DNA from: Myxococcota bacterium
GTDB lineage: Bacteria > Myxococcota_A > UBA9160 > UBA6930
Reading direction: 5' to 3'
Assembly: GCA_028285625.1 (NCBI GenBank)
Contig: JANQOX010000019.1
Location: 1 to 64,000, forward strand
Length of the DNA stretch: 64,000 bases
Below the pieces are notes generated by a model that was not told where the DNA came from, ran no database searches, and was given only the letters and a program-made list of their open reading frames with translations. Shown one piece after another: positions 9,501 through 17,410 of the stretch (the first letter of the stretch is position 1; every line of letters starts with the position of its first letter). The translations under genes were made by a program, and so were the position numbers.

Positions 9501-9777
9501 CCACATCGTCGCCACCACCTTCACGACCATCGGCGGCTTCCTGCCGCTGATCCTGTTCGGCGGGCGCTTCTGGCCCCCCATGGCCACCGCCATCGCAGGG
9601 GGCGTGGCCGGCGCCTCGATCCTGGCGCTCTACTTCGTGCCGTCGGTCTACATCGCCATCCGCCGCCGCGACGTACGGCGTGCGGCGCGCCGCGCGGGCA
9701 GGGAGGAGCCCGCCGTGCCGGCTGCAGGCAGCCGAGAGCGCGTGGCGGTCGCGGCCACGGCGTGGGTTTCGGACTAG
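6583..9777 (+). CDS. RND-family efflux pump inner-membrane subunit
   Basis: A 1064-residue AcrB-type proton-driven exporter, the usual length for the family. It opens with a cytoplasmic stub and a first membrane helix (RLSVLVVGLILVAGLAALQA). A large periplasmic loop follows, then a membrane block near residues 340-490, a second periplasmic loop and a final helix block at about 860-1030. The proton-relay helix has GLLIDNAIVVVEE near residue 403: the first acidic residue of AcrB's Asp-Asp pair is kept, but the second is Asn. In the second block the equivalent of AcrB's relay lysine is missing (GLAINGAIVV). That departs from the drug-pump type and resembles the more divergent RND groups. Substrate is unknown; the TetR regulator suggests an inducible toxic compound. 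Confidence 0.9.
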   Translation: MADLFYRNPRLSVLVVGLILVAGLAALQALPRQEDPALSRRFATVTTYYPGASAVRVETLVTEKIEDQLLELHEIVELDSVSQAGVSVVQVELADRFDESTVDEVWSKVRDKLDDAAALLPAGAGTPEFEDQSSTAVTLLVGLAWEGDGDAPMGLLSRIAEQLEDTLRQVGGTKEVERFGEAEEEIRVSIDPLALAAVNLTATEVSRAIQRADSKLPAGQLRHAKNDLLVEVEGELTSVERVRDVPLRQDAGGRLLRVGDLARVERAVREPAASVALIGGRRGVAVAATMEAGERVDLWSERAREAVDGFAAEVPRGIALEVLFDQSQYTQARLGSLVGNLLLGTAMVVAVLFVLMGLRSALVVATALPLTLAAVLAELNFLGIELHQMSVTGLIIALGLLIDNAIVVVEEFNGRVRRGWPPSRAVASTVRHLAVPLAASTLTTVLAFLPIALMPGGAGEFVGPISIGVCLAVLTSFAVSMTLVVTLAGVTTGDEAQPQPGEAPWWRVGVSSERLLGLYRRSLVMVLRRPAIGVAISLVLPITGFLVARGLPSQFFPANDRNQFQIQISLPSQASLAETLATAHRARDLVHAHDEVVDSHWFVGEGTPRVYYNMFGGAEGISSVGGAFVTTRSADATERLLPTLQRELIDAFPDARMIALPFEQGPPFEAPIEVRLLGPDLDVLRGLGEQVRGILAETQAVTYTTAKLAGGEPKLLLEADEDTARLSGLGLADIADQLNASLEGSLGGTLLEGTEEVPVRVRVDGASRDGLSDIIAGRVLAPGRAGAADATAVAGVPLGAVASLRLVPEIGGVTRRNGERSNTVQAFLEPYALIADSLADFEQRRDQAGLVMPEGYRVEFGGEDEQRSQAIANLMAFALPLFILMIGTIVLSFNSFRLASVIFAVALLGVGLALFGVWLFGYPMGFVAIVGTMGLVGLAINGAIVVLAALREDAGADRAEVDATAEVVIDATRHIVATTFTTIGGFLPLILFGGRFWPPMATAIAGGVAGASILALYFVPSVYIAIRRRDVRRAARRAGREEPAVPAAGSRERVAVAATAWVSD

Positions 9778-9828
9778 AACCACCGGTTCGAGCGGCCCCC
9801 TGCGAGGCAGGCGAGCCCAGCGAACGGC

Positions 9829-9834
9829 TACCCT
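9829..9834 (+). promoter_or_regulatory. -10-like TACCCT directly upstream of the PPOX gene
   Basis: TACCCT ends seven nt before the GTG at 9842, predicting a leaderless or nearly leaderless mRNA. It fits the pattern seen before eleven other genes in the window and supports the chosen start. Confidence 0.5.
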
Positions 9835-9841
9835 CGCTCAC

Positions 9842-10282
9842 GTGAAGACGCGTGGGCCGTGGGCACCGGATGCCATCGAAGCCTTTCTCGAAGGCTGCAC
9901 GGTTCCGCTGCGCCTGGCCTGCAACGGCCGCAGCGGGCACCCGGTGCTCGCGTCGCTGTGGTTCGTGCCCGAAGGCGAAAGGCTCTGGTGCGCGACCCAA
10001 AGCAGCGCCCGCGTGGTGACCCTGCTCGCCAGCGACCCACGCTGCGCGTTCGAGGTGGCGCCCGACACTCCACCCTACCGCGGCGTCCGCGGCCAGGCCC
10101 GCGCCGAGATCGTCCCCGAGCGCGGCGAAGAGATCCTGCGCAAGCTGGTCGCGCGCTATCTGGATGAGCCCGAGGGCGCCTTCGCCCAGTGGCTCCTCGA
10201 CCGGGCCTCGAGCGAGGTCGCCATCGCCATCTCCCCCGACCGCATCCGCAGCTGGGACTTCACGTCGCGGATGCGAGGCTGA
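9842..10282 (+). CDS. pyridoxamine 5'-phosphate oxidase-like FMN-binding protein
   Basis: A 146-residue split-barrel flavin protein. GTG 9842 is chosen because it gives the normal family N-terminus and has a -10-like box seven nt upstream. The fold is recognisable from PVLASLWFVPEGERLWCATQ (first barrel strands), SSARVVTLLASDPRCAFEV and GVRGQARAEIVPERGEEIL, the standard order in the PPOX/general-stress family. Pdx-type and F420-type members share this fold, and there is no residue pattern that lets me choose cofactor or substrate. It follows the RND operon by 64 nt but has its own apparent promoter, and converges on a lipoprotein hydrolase gene 58 nt away. Confidence 0.75.
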   Translation: MKTRGPWAPDAIEAFLEGCTVPLRLACNGRSGHPVLASLWFVPEGERLWCATQSSARVVTLLASDPRCAFEVAPDTPPYRGVRGQARAEIVPERGEEILRKLVARYLDEPEGAFAQWLLDRASSEVAIAISPDRIRSWDFTSRMRG

Positions 10283-10340
10283 GGCCCGGCGTCCCGGCCG
10301 GGGCGGCCCGGGCTCGCGACGGCGCGCTGCAAGGCCGCGG

Positions 10341-11273
10341 TCAGGGCAACCGGGCGTCGAAGAAGTCGGCGATCTGGATGCGGTAGGTGGCGGTGAACTG
10401 GTGAAGCGCGAGAACCACCTTGAGCTGGTTGCGGATCTCGCGATCGCTCCCGGATACCGGATAGGACAGCCCGCCGATGCGTGACTCGGCTTCTCCCAGG
10501 CTCACCGCGCGAACGCCCGTCGCGTCCCAGATGCCCGTCGCCACGAGCGCGTCGTAGACAGCCACGGCCTCCTCCTGGTCGATCTCGGGGATGCGGACGA
10601 AGCGCGACCACGAGATCGGCTCCTCGGGTTTCGCGAGCAGGAGGGTGGCCACGCCGTTGGCCTGCGTCGTCGCGTAGTCCGCGTAGGTCTCGTCGTTGTC
10701 CACGGTCGTGTCGTTCTCGCTGATCAGGAAGAGCGCGGGCACGGTGAGCCCGCCCGCGTTGCGGACGGGGTTGGCGACCTTGCCGCTGTGCGGCACCACC
10801 GCGGCCACGGGGTGGCCCGCGTCCCAGAACGCCTGACCGAAGAGACTCACCATGCGCGCGCCGTTCGACATGCCGATTCCGAAGATCGGCGTCATCGAGG
10901 AGAGCCCGTAGTCGGTGAGCAGCGCCTCGTGGAGCCGCGCGAGGCGCGCGAGGTCTGGGTTCGCGGTCATCGACGCACTGGAGACGTCCCACCGTTTGAG
11001 TCCCGTGCGCTGCGTGCTCTCGGTGGCCACGATGCCGTAGCCGCGCCGTCCGAGTTCGTTGATGACGTCGGTGGCCTCGACCTTCGCGGCGAATCCCGCG
11101 CTCCCGTTCGTCCCGTGAAAGAAGTAGACGAGCCCGACCGGGTCTGCAGGCACGTAGGTGCGGACCTCGAAGCCCTCGAAGCTCCAGACGTCGAGCGGGA
11201 TCTGCGGGACCACCGGCCGGCAGGCGAGCACGGCGGCCCCGACCAGCACGATGGCGACGGATGCAATGCGCAT
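10341..11273 (-). CDS. alpha/beta-hydrolase lipoprotein
   Basis: A 310-residue protein starting at ATG 11273. The N-terminus MRIASVAIVLVGAAVLAC is a lipoprotein signal, with the lipidated Cys at residue 18. The hydrolase core shows an oxyanion-loop HGTNGSAG near residue 53, a nucleophile elbow G-M-S-N-G (Ser near residue 130) and a probable acid in LFLISENDTTVDN. The closing His could be in LALHQFTAT near the C-terminus. Overall it resembles secreted PHB-depolymerase or feruloyl-esterase-like lipases, but the substrate cannot be read from sequence. It is transcribed toward the PPOX gene, and the next minus-strand gene upstream lies 107 nt away. Confidence 0.72.
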   Translation of the reverse strand: MRIASVAIVLVGAAVLACRPVVPQIPLDVWSFEGFEVRTYVPADPVGLVYFFHGTNGSAGFAAKVEATDVINELGRRGYGIVATESTQRTGLKRWDVSSASMTANPDLARLARLHEALLTDYGLSSMTPIFGIGMSNGARMVSLFGQAFWDAGHPVAAVVPHSGKVANPVRNAGGLTVPALFLISENDTTVDNDETYADYATTQANGVATLLLAKPEEPISWSRFVRIPEIDQEEAVAVYDALVATGIWDATGVRAVSLGEAESRIGGLSYPVSGSDREIRNQLKVVLALHQFTATYRIQIADFFDARLP

Positions 11274-11380
11274 GACCTGGAAGTCTGACCGAATCGCCCG
11301 GCGGAGCAGGTGGGGGGAACCCTGGAGGCTGCCCGGCATCTCCCTCGGCCGCCGGCCGGACTCGCCCCGAGTGGCCCGTC

Positions 11381-12829
11381 TCAGCCGCTCGCGCAGAGTT
11401 GCTCGGCCTGCTCGAGCAGCCCGTCCAAGACGACGTCGACGTCGCTCGGGCGTGTGCGCAGGTTGGTGAAACATGCGCGGAGGCCCTGATGCTCGCCCAC
11501 TCGTGCGGGGCCCAGGTACGCGGTGCCCGAGCGCAGCACGGCGTCGAGTAGCGCCTGCGGCTCGACGCTGCGATGGCGGAAGCAGACCGCGGTGAGCGTG
11601 ACCGGGGCCAGCAGCTCGAGGTCCGGCTCCGCCTCGATGCGCTCGCCCATGCGCGCGGCGAGCGCGAGTAGCCGCTCGAGCGTCTGGCGGTGCGCGCCGA
11701 CGCCGAATCCGCGAAGGCCCCACCAGACCTTGAGCGCGCGGTTGCTGCGCGAGAGCTCGGGGCCCAGATCCGTGAAGTCGACCAGGTCGGGATCGCTCTG
11801 CTCCTCGATGTAGCTCGCGCGAAAATCGAAGCTGCGCCGGGCATCTTCCTCGCGCCGGAAGAGCACGCAGCCGGCTTCGAGCGAGTTGAAGAGCAGCTTG
11901 TGGGGGTCGAGCGTGAGCGAGTCGGCGAGACCCGCTGCGCGCAGCGCGTCGCGATGGCGTTCGGTGAGTACGAAGAGCGCGCCGTAGGCTCCATCGACGT
12001 GCAGCCAGAGCCCCTCGCGCCGACAGAGGTCGGCCAGCTCGGCGAGCGGATCGATCGCGCCGACCGTGACCGTCCCGGCGGACGCGATCACGCAGAAGGG
12101 CCTGCGCCCGGCGAGCCGGTCCTCGGCGATCGCCCGTTCGAGCGCGTCGAGACGCAGGCGCCCGCGCGCGTCGCTCGGCAGACGGCGGAGCGCATCGGTC
12201 CCCAGCCCGAGGAGCGAGAAGTCCTCGTCGACCGAGGCGTGCACCTGGTCGGAGGTGTAGGCGACGAGCGGCGGCTGCCCGCCCTGGAGGCCGGCCGTTC
12301 GAGCGTCCTCGCCCAGGGCCCGGTCCCGGGCGGCGGCGAGGGCGTTGAAGTTGGCGAGCGAACCCCCGCTCGTCAGCAGGCCCGAGCCGCCGGCGGGAAA
12401 GCCGTAGAGCCCGCGAAGCCACTCGAGCACGCGGAGCTCCATGGCGGTGCCGCCCGGGGAGAGCGCCGAGATCGAGTTGCTGTTGTTGAGCAAGGCCGCG
12501 GCCGCCTCGGCGAACGGCGAGAGCCCGTGGGGAGAAGCGAGGACGTAGGCGAGAAACCGCGGGTGCGTGACGTGACAGGCGTTGGGAACCACCCGGCCCT
12601 CGAACTCCTCGAGCAGGTCCCGCACCGGCCGACCCGCCTCGGGGATCGGCTCGCGCAACAGGCCCTGCAGCCAGCTGCGGTCCACCTCGGGTGCGACCGG
12701 CCCCTCGGAGACCGAGTCCGGGTAGCGCCCCGCGAGCTCCCCCAGCCAACGCGCGACCTCGCTCGCCTCGTCGGCTCCGAGCAGCAGCGCGTCGCCCGCA
12801 GGCTCGTCGCGCTCGATCCAATCCGACAT
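11381..12829 (-). CDS. PLP-dependent decarboxylase (aromatic-L-amino-acid/glutamate decarboxylase group II)
   Basis: A 482-residue fold-type I pyridoxal-phosphate enzyme starting at ATG 12829, preceded by a purine-rich GGGGAGAG ribosome site. Family landmarks occur in order: HPRFLAYVLASPHGLSPFAE near residue 90 (substrate-side entry), LLTSGGSLANFNAL (phosphate binding), VHASVDEDFSLLGLG (the His stacking on the PLP ring), LWLHVDGAYGA (Asp contacting the pyridine N) and SLTLDPHKLLFNSLEAGC (Schiff-base Lys in DPHK). The length and motifs fit L-DOPA/tryptophan/tyrosine decarboxylases, and PLP aspartate or glutamate decarboxylases of the same group are also possible. It stands alone; the neighbouring small membrane protein at 12862 is on the same strand and may be co-transcribed. 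Confidence 0.87.
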   Translation of the reverse strand: MSDWIERDEPAGDALLLGADEASEVARWLGELAGRYPDSVSEGPVAPEVDRSWLQGLLREPIPEAGRPVRDLLEEFEGRVVPNACHVTHPRFLAYVLASPHGLSPFAEAAAALLNNSNSISALSPGGTAMELRVLEWLRGLYGFPAGGSGLLTSGGSLANFNALAAARDRALGEDARTAGLQGGQPPLVAYTSDQVHASVDEDFSLLGLGTDALRRLPSDARGRLRLDALERAIAEDRLAGRRPFCVIASAGTVTVGAIDPLAELADLCRREGLWLHVDGAYGALFVLTERHRDALRAAGLADSLTLDPHKLLFNSLEAGCVLFRREEDARRSFDFRASYIEEQSDPDLVDFTDLGPELSRSNRALKVWWGLRGFGVGAHRQTLERLLALAARMGERIEAEPDLELLAPVTLTAVCFRHRSVEPQALLDAVLRSGTAYLGPARVGEHQGLRACFTNLRTRPSDVDVVLDGLLEQAEQLCASG

Positions 12830-12861
12830 GCGTCTCTCCCCTCGGTCGGGTGGCCGCGAAC

Positions 12862-13434
12862 TCAGAGGCGGGTTGCGAGTCGCAGGACGAACCCGACCGC
12901 GAACAGCCACACCACGCCCAGCCCCACCCAGTGGACGCGCTCGCTCTTCGACCACGCCATGAACACGAAGAGGCCCGCGATTCCGAGCCGCACGATCGAG
13001 ACGGCCACGAGGTTCGGGGGATCGGGAACCATGTCTCGAAGCCCGGTGAACGACATCCCCAGCGCGGACAGGGGAAAGAGGGCCAGCGTGAGATACGCCG
13101 GGCCGCTGTTCTCGAAGTACTGATCCCGGGCCGAGGGCGCGCCCGGGGACGTATCGGTCTTGAGGATGTGGGCCGCCAGCGCGATCGAGAGGGCCGGCAC
13201 GGCGAGGCCGAGGTACAGCAGGAAGTTCCACGCTTCGAGCTCTCGCCCCAGCCACAGGATCCAGAGATACTGGAGGCTGAACCAGAGGACGTACGCCGAG
13301 GCGGCCAGCTGGAGGGGATAGGGCCGCACCCTTCGCCGCGTGCGAATCAGGTCGCCCAAGCCCTCGAGGATCGCGGAGATCCCGAACCCGATGAGGATCG
13401 CCAAGGCGACCAGGACGAACTCGAAGGCAGACAT
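12862..13434 (-). CDS. small multispanning membrane protein
   Basis: A 190-residue protein with about six predicted membrane helices: residues 5-25 (FVLVALAILIGFGISAILEG), about 43-63, 72-92, 112-130, 143-160 and 167-186. A short basic loop RTRRRVRP follows helix 1. It has no motif I recognise and no signal of transport or catalysis. It ends 32 nt upstream of the PLP decarboxylase start and is probably in the same minus-strand transcript. A role linked to the decarboxylase, such as amine or substrate movement, would be guesswork. Confidence 0.7.
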   Translation of the reverse strand: MSAFEFVLVALAILIGFGISAILEGLGDLIRTRRRVRPYPLQLAASAYVLWFSLQYLWILWLGRELEAWNFLLYLGLAVPALSIALAAHILKTDTSPGAPSARDQYFENSGPAYLTLALFPLSALGMSFTGLRDMVPDPPNLVAVSIVRLGIAGLFVFMAWSKSERVHWVGLGVVWLFAVGFVLRLATRL

Positions 13435-13568
13435 GGAACTCCGCGCTCGTGTCGATCGAAGGTGCGCAGGCTCTCACCCGCGATGGAACTCCGAGGCGCC
13501 ACCAGAATACGCCATGCGCCACCTGGAGACCTACCAACGGGCCGCATCGAGCCGAGTGGGCCGCTGCG

Positions 13569-13606
13569 GCCCGCCCCGGTGGCGCTCTCGCACCACCGGG
13601 GCGGGC
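13569..13606 (-). terminator. hairpin terminator after the VOC gene
   Basis: A perfect 14-bp inverted repeat (13569-13582 against 13593-13606, GCCCGCCCCGGTGG and its complement) with a 10-nt loop lies six nt beyond the VOC stop on the minus strand. There is no T tract. It separates the VOC gene from the downstream membrane-protein/decarboxylase pair. Confidence 0.6.
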
Positions 13607-13611
13607 ACGAC

Positions 13612-13992
13612 TCACGCGGCGAAGCCGTCGGTGAGCGCCTCGAGCTTGTTGCCCCAAGGGTCTCGCACGAAGGCCGCGTAGACCTCGCGATGGGGATAGG
13701 CCCGCGGTCCGGGCCGGCCCTCGTCGGTAGCGCCTGCGGCCAGCGCCGCCGCATGGAAGGCGTCGACGGCGTCGCGCGTGTCGGCGACGAAGGCGAAGTG
13801 CGTGCCATTGCCGCCGGATGCAGCGCCACCGTCGAACGGAGGCATGACGGCGAGCTCGATGCGCTCCCGCCCGTAGGCCACGAGGCCGTCGAGGCGGGCG
13901 AGCTCCTTGGCGCCGAGCTTCTCGAGCACGGGGCCGTAGAAGGCGGCCCCTTCGGATACGTCGGCAACGCCGAGACTGATGTGGTCGATCAT
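13612..13992 (-). CDS. VOC (glyoxalase/bleomycin-resistance) superfamily protein
   Basis: A 126-residue single-domain protein from ATG 13992, with an AAAGGAG ribosome site. It has the paired beta-alpha-beta-beta-beta modules of the vicinal-oxygen-chelate fold: MIDHISLGVADVSEGAAFYG at the start (metal His at residue 4) and HREVYAAFVRDPWGNKLEAL at the end (metal Glu). The length fits one-module dimeric members. Substrates in the family range from methylglyoxal adducts to dioxygenase substrates and antibiotics, and the sequence does not decide. It lies 87 nt after the YHS gene on the same strand, but a hairpin between them suggests partly separate transcription; both are divergent from the LysR gene. 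Confidence 0.8.
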   Translation of the reverse strand: MIDHISLGVADVSEGAAFYGPVLEKLGAKELARLDGLVAYGRERIELAVMPPFDGGAASGGNGTHFAFVADTRDAVDAFHAAALAAGATDEGRPGPRAYPHREVYAAFVRDPWGNKLEALTDGFAA

Positions 13993-14042
13993 GGATGGAC
14001 TCCTTTGCGCTCGTGAGCGCGAGATGGAATGAAGCGGTCTGG

Positions 14043-14070
14043 GCAGGGCCGGCTGCCATGCCGGCCCTGC
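14043..14070 (-). terminator. hairpin terminator between YHS and VOC genes
   Basis: A perfect 11-bp inverted repeat (GCAGGGCCGGC at 14043-14053, GCCGGCCCTGC at 14060-14070) with a 6-nt loop lies just after the YHS stop codon on the minus strand. Confidence 0.55.
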
Positions 14071-14079
14071 TTCGGGGTC

Positions 14080-14568
14080 TCAGAGATCGGCGACGCGGGT
14101 CTTCGCGATGCGACGCCACTGGGCGTCCGCCTTCTCGATGTTGCCGTCGACGTCTTCCAGCCACGTCTCCTGGATCTGCTCGTTGAGATTCAGGTAGAGG
14201 CGGCCGGCTTCGATCCGCCAGAGGCGCGGGTCGCCGTCGAACTTCTTGCCCACCGAGACGCCGTAGGCACAGAAGCCGCCGTAGGCGGGGACATAGCGTT
14301 CGGGGTCGGCCTCGAAGGCCTCCAGGTGCTCGGCGCTCGCGAAGCGGTAGGTCGCACCCTCGTGCGCCACCGAGTGCTCGGCCGAGCCGGGCGTCGGCCG
14401 CCCCTGCGTGAAGTAGGCCACCACGTCGAAGCCGTGGACGGCAAGACCGGGACCGGGGAGGGTCACGCCGCGAGAGACGTTCACCTCGTCTGCTGCGAGC
14501 GCTGCCAGCGGCGAGACCGCCACCAACACCCAAGCCAGTGCGGAGAGCACTGCGATTCTCTGACTCAT
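14080..14568 (-). CDS. exported YHS-domain protein
   Basis: A 162-residue protein with a Sec signal peptide (residues 1-25, cleavage after PLAALA), so it acts in the periplasm. The YHS-like domain starts at GLAVHGFDVVAYFTQGRP and includes YRFASAEHLEAFEADPERYV and the PAYGGFCAYGVSVGKKFDGD segment with its conserved Cys. This matches the family usually annotated 'YHS domain-containing protein', often suspected of metal binding. The C-terminus is charged (NIEKADAQWRRIAKTRV). It has an AAAGGA ribosome site before ATG 14568 and is divergent from the LysR regulator, which may therefore control it. Biochemical function in this family is not established. Confidence 0.82.
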   Translation of the reverse strand: MSQRIAVLSALAWVLVAVSPLAALAADEVNVSRGVTLPGPGLAVHGFDVVAYFTQGRPTPGSAEHSVAHEGATYRFASAEHLEAFEADPERYVPAYGGFCAYGVSVGKKFDGDPRLWRIEAGRLYLNLNEQIQETWLEDVDGNIEKADAQWRRIAKTRVADL

Positions 14569-14594
14569 GAGCGTTCCTTTCGATGGGTTCGAAG

Positions 14595-14612
14595 GCCGGC
14601 ACCCTTGCCGGC
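14595..14612. promoter_or_regulatory. inverted repeat in the YHS/LysR divergent region
   Basis: GCCGGC at 14595-14600 and 14607-14612 frame a 6-nt spacer within the 140-nt region between the divergent YHS and LysR genes. It could be a LysR binding site or an mRNA leader hairpin; a clear T-N11-A LysR box could not be assigned. Confidence 0.25.
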
Positions 14613-14708
14613 TCGTACCCTTCGAGGCGCGCGGGCATCCAAGGGATACGCCGCAACGGCGAGAAACAGTCTTGCGCTGGATGCAAGAGCGGTAGGAGAG
14701 GAGAGCGG

Positions 14709-15704
14709 GTGGATCAGCTCGATGCGATGCGCGTCTTCCTGGCCCTGGCCGACGCGGGCAGCTTCTCCGCCGCGGCGCGCGCGCTCGGCATTCCCGTACC
14801 CAGGGTCAGCCGCAAGCTGCAGGCGCTCGAGGCGCACCTGGGCACGAAGCTCGTGTCACGCACCACGCGCAACATGGCCCTCACGGAAGCGGGTCGGCGC
14901 TACCTCGAGACCAGTCGACGCATCCTTGCCGACGTCGAGGCCTCGGACGAGGCGCTCACGCGAGCCGATGCCGCCATGCACGGGGCGCTCGTGGTGACCG
15001 CGCCCATCGCCTTCGGACGCCGCCACGTACTGCCCGTCGCAACGGAGTACCTGCGTGGGCATCCCGGGATGGACCTGCGGCTCACGCTCTCGGACCGGCT
15101 GGTCGGGATGATCGACGAAGGCGTCGACGTCGCGATCCGCATCGCGTCGCTGCCCGACTCCTCACTCGTGGCGACCCGCGTCGGGACCGTGCGTACGATC
15201 ACCTGTGCGAGCCCCGCGTACCTCGCCGCCCGCGGCGTGCCCGACCAGCCCGAAGACCTCGCCAAACATGACTGCATCCTGGCGGGCCGGACCCCGCCTG
15301 CGCGGTGGTCGTTCCCCGACCGAGGCGGCCGGCGCAGCGTGCAGGTACGCCCCCGACTCGTCGTCACCACCGCCGAAGCCGCGGTCGACGCAGCGAGCCG
15401 GGGCGCGGGCATCGCCCGGGTACTCTCCTACCAGGCCGCCGACGCCATCGCTGCGGGTCGCCTGGGTTTCGTCCTCGAGCGCTACGAGCCCCCCGCGCTC
15501 CCGGTCAGCGTGGTGCACGGCGAGGGCCGCACGCCACGGCCCGCCGTCCGCGCCTTCGTCTCGCTGGCGGCCCAACGACTGCGCCAGGCGCTACGGGCTC
15601 GAGCCTCCGCTGGACGCGATGGCTCCTCGGACCCCCCGTACCTCGCGGCCGAAGAATCGCCAGGCGCTAGCCAGACGACGGATCGACAGACGACTCCCTA
15701 CTAG
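14709..15704 (+). CDS. LysR-family transcriptional regulator
   Basis: A 331-residue regulator starting at GTG 14709 after a purine-rich GGAGAGGAGAG ribosome site. The winged helix-turn-helix is at residues 1-60: MDQLDAMRVFLALADAGSFS, then AARALGIPVPRVSRKLQALE and TKLVSRTTRNMALTEAGRRY. The substrate-binding half begins near residue 90 (GALVVTAPIAFGRRHVLPVA) and contains the usual VDVAIRIASLPDSSLVATRVG strand-helix. This subgroup (CrgA/DmlR-like) normally regulates a divergent gene; here that is the YHS-VOC side. The last ~30 residues are low-complexity and outside the domain. The effector is unknown. Confidence 0.88.
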   Translation: MDQLDAMRVFLALADAGSFSAAARALGIPVPRVSRKLQALEAHLGTKLVSRTTRNMALTEAGRRYLETSRRILADVEASDEALTRADAAMHGALVVTAPIAFGRRHVLPVATEYLRGHPGMDLRLTLSDRLVGMIDEGVDVAIRIASLPDSSLVATRVGTVRTITCASPAYLAARGVPDQPEDLAKHDCILAGRTPPARWSFPDRGGRRSVQVRPRLVVTTAEAAVDAASRGAGIARVLSYQAADAIAAGRLGFVLERYEPPALPVSVVHGEGRTPRPAVRAFVSLAAQRLRQALRARASAGRDGSSDPPYLAAEESPGASQTTDRQTTPY

Positions 15705-15772
15705 ACGAACGGTGCCCGTTGCATCGGGGCGTGGCAGGAGCGTCGCGCGGTGGCCGCTCGAACTGCCGGGTT

Positions 15773-15864
<92 letters not shown>

Positions 15865-15945
15865 GCGGAGACGGCGAAGTTACCGATCGGCCGCCGCGGC
15901 GTCACGGGCGGGCGGCCCCCTCCGGGCGCCCGCGCGCGCTCCGGA

Positions 15946-17280
15946 TCAGCTCGGAAGCCCCGGGCCCTCGTCGCAGGCATCGCCCACGCCGTCGGCGTCC
16001 GAGTCGGCCTGGGCCGGGTCGCGGACCCCGGGGCAGACGTCCTTCGCGTCGGGCACGCCGTCCCCGTCGCGGTCGGCGAGGCCAGGGATGCGCAGCAGCA
16101 CGCCGTCGTCGCGGGTGATCCAGAGCTGGCCCAGGCCGTCGCTCGAGACGCTCGTCAGGCCGGGCTGGCTCCCGAGCATCCCGGTGAGGTCGAGCAGGCC
16201 GCCCAGGTGGTCTGCATGCCAGAGGTCCCCCGAGCAGTGGTCGCCGAACAGGAAGCTCCCGCGCAGCGGGCTGGTGACGAGACTCCCCACGGCCCCGCCG
16301 GTCACCGCGCAGCCGCGGCTGCTTCGGTAGGTGAAGACCGGCGGCGTGAGGCTCGGGGCAAAGCACGAGATGCCGCGGGCGGCGTCGGGCAGGTGGCACA
16401 GCCGACCCTCCTGCACCGGCCAGCCGTAGTTGCGGCCGCCCTCGCCCGCGGGCTCGAAGTTGAGCTCCTCCTCCCTCGCCTGGCCCTCATCGGTGATCCA
16501 GAGGTCTCCGCTGCCGGGGTCGAAGGCCAGGCGGTGGGGATTTCGCAGGCCGAGCGCCCAGATCTCTCCTCGCACGGCGGGGTCCGTCACGAAGGGGTTG
16601 TCCACGGGCACTCTCGCGGGCCGCGCCGGGTCGAAGCCGGACACCGGGTCGGGCCCGACGTCGAGCCGCAGGATCTTGCCGAGCAGCGTGGCGCCGTTCT
16701 GGGCGTGGTCGAAGGGGTCGTTGATTCCTCCCCCGTCCCCGAGGCCCCAGTAGAGCATCCCGTCCACGGGAGAGAAGGCGATCGACCCGCCGTTCTGGCC
16801 CGCCATGGGTTGGGCGATGCTCAGCAGCTCGATCTCGGAGCCGGCGAGGGCCCGGTCGGGATTCGCGCCCACCCGCAGGCGCGACAGCACCGAAGCGCCG
16901 CCCGCGGACAAGTAGTGGACGTAGAACTCGCCGTGCGCGGCGTGATCATCGGGGAAAGCCAGGCCCAGAAGCCCGGCCTCGGGGTCCGCGCTCACGCGGG
17001 TCGACAGGTCGAGGAAGGGCGTGGCCCGCAGGTCGCCCGCGGCATCGCGCAGATGCACCAGGCCGCTCCGCTCGACGATGAAGACCCTGGGGTCGCCAGC
17101 CGGTGCCGTAACGAACAGGGGCTCGGTGAAGCCCGTGGCCACGGTGCGGGGCGCGACCGCGCAGCGCGGGGCGCCGAGCAGCAGCGCGACCGCGGCCAGG
17201 GCGATTCCGAAGACCGGCCTACGGCCGACTCCGCGAGTCGGCGTGCGCGCGAGAACCCGAATCGGAGCGAGGACGAGCAT
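15946..17280 (-). CDS. secreted PQQ-type glucose/sorbosone dehydrogenase-like protein with thrombospondin type 3-like tail
   Basis: A 444-residue protein from ATG 17280. An N-terminal hydrophobic stretch (VFGIALAAVALLLGAPRCAV) is a probable signal. The main body is a six-bladed propeller of the soluble quinoprotein sugar dehydrogenase family: RTVATGFTEPLFVTAPAGDP at the start, GLLGLAFPDDHAAHGEFYVH, GDGGGINDPFDHAQNG (metal/PQQ loop), ALGLRNPHRLAFDPGSGDLW and GEGGRNYGWPVQEG. The tail has two calcium-type repeats, DRDGDGVPDAKDVCPG and DSDADGVGDACDEGPG, common on secreted proteins of this lineage. Family members oxidise aldose sugars with PQQ, but many homologues are uncharacterised. It stands as a single gene on the minus strand. 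Confidence 0.82.
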   Translation of the reverse strand: MLVLAPIRVLARTPTRGVGRRPVFGIALAAVALLLGAPRCAVAPRTVATGFTEPLFVTAPAGDPRVFIVERSGLVHLRDAAGDLRATPFLDLSTRVSADPEAGLLGLAFPDDHAAHGEFYVHYLSAGGASVLSRLRVGANPDRALAGSEIELLSIAQPMAGQNGGSIAFSPVDGMLYWGLGDGGGINDPFDHAQNGATLLGKILRLDVGPDPVSGFDPARPARVPVDNPFVTDPAVRGEIWALGLRNPHRLAFDPGSGDLWITDEGQAREEELNFEPAGEGGRNYGWPVQEGRLCHLPDAARGISCFAPSLTPPVFTYRSSRGCAVTGGAVGSLVTSPLRGSFLFGDHCSGDLWHADHLGGLLDLTGMLGSQPGLTSVSSDGLGQLWITRDDGVLLRIPGLADRDGDGVPDAKDVCPGVRDPAQADSDADGVGDACDEGPGLPS

Positions 17281-17410
17281 GGATGCCTCCCATCCCCTCC
17301 CCGCTCTACTGATCGGAGTTCGCCATGGGGGGCGGGCGTGAGCGGGCTCACGCTGTCGGCGACCCGTCTGGCCGACCGACCTGCGGACGGCACGCGCAGC
17401 GCCCCGGCAA

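Noticed and set aside
6796..9783. 995-codon minus-strand frame opposite the RND pump
   Set aside because: His/Gln/Arg-rich sequence without any domain, a typical antisense shadow in GC-rich DNA.
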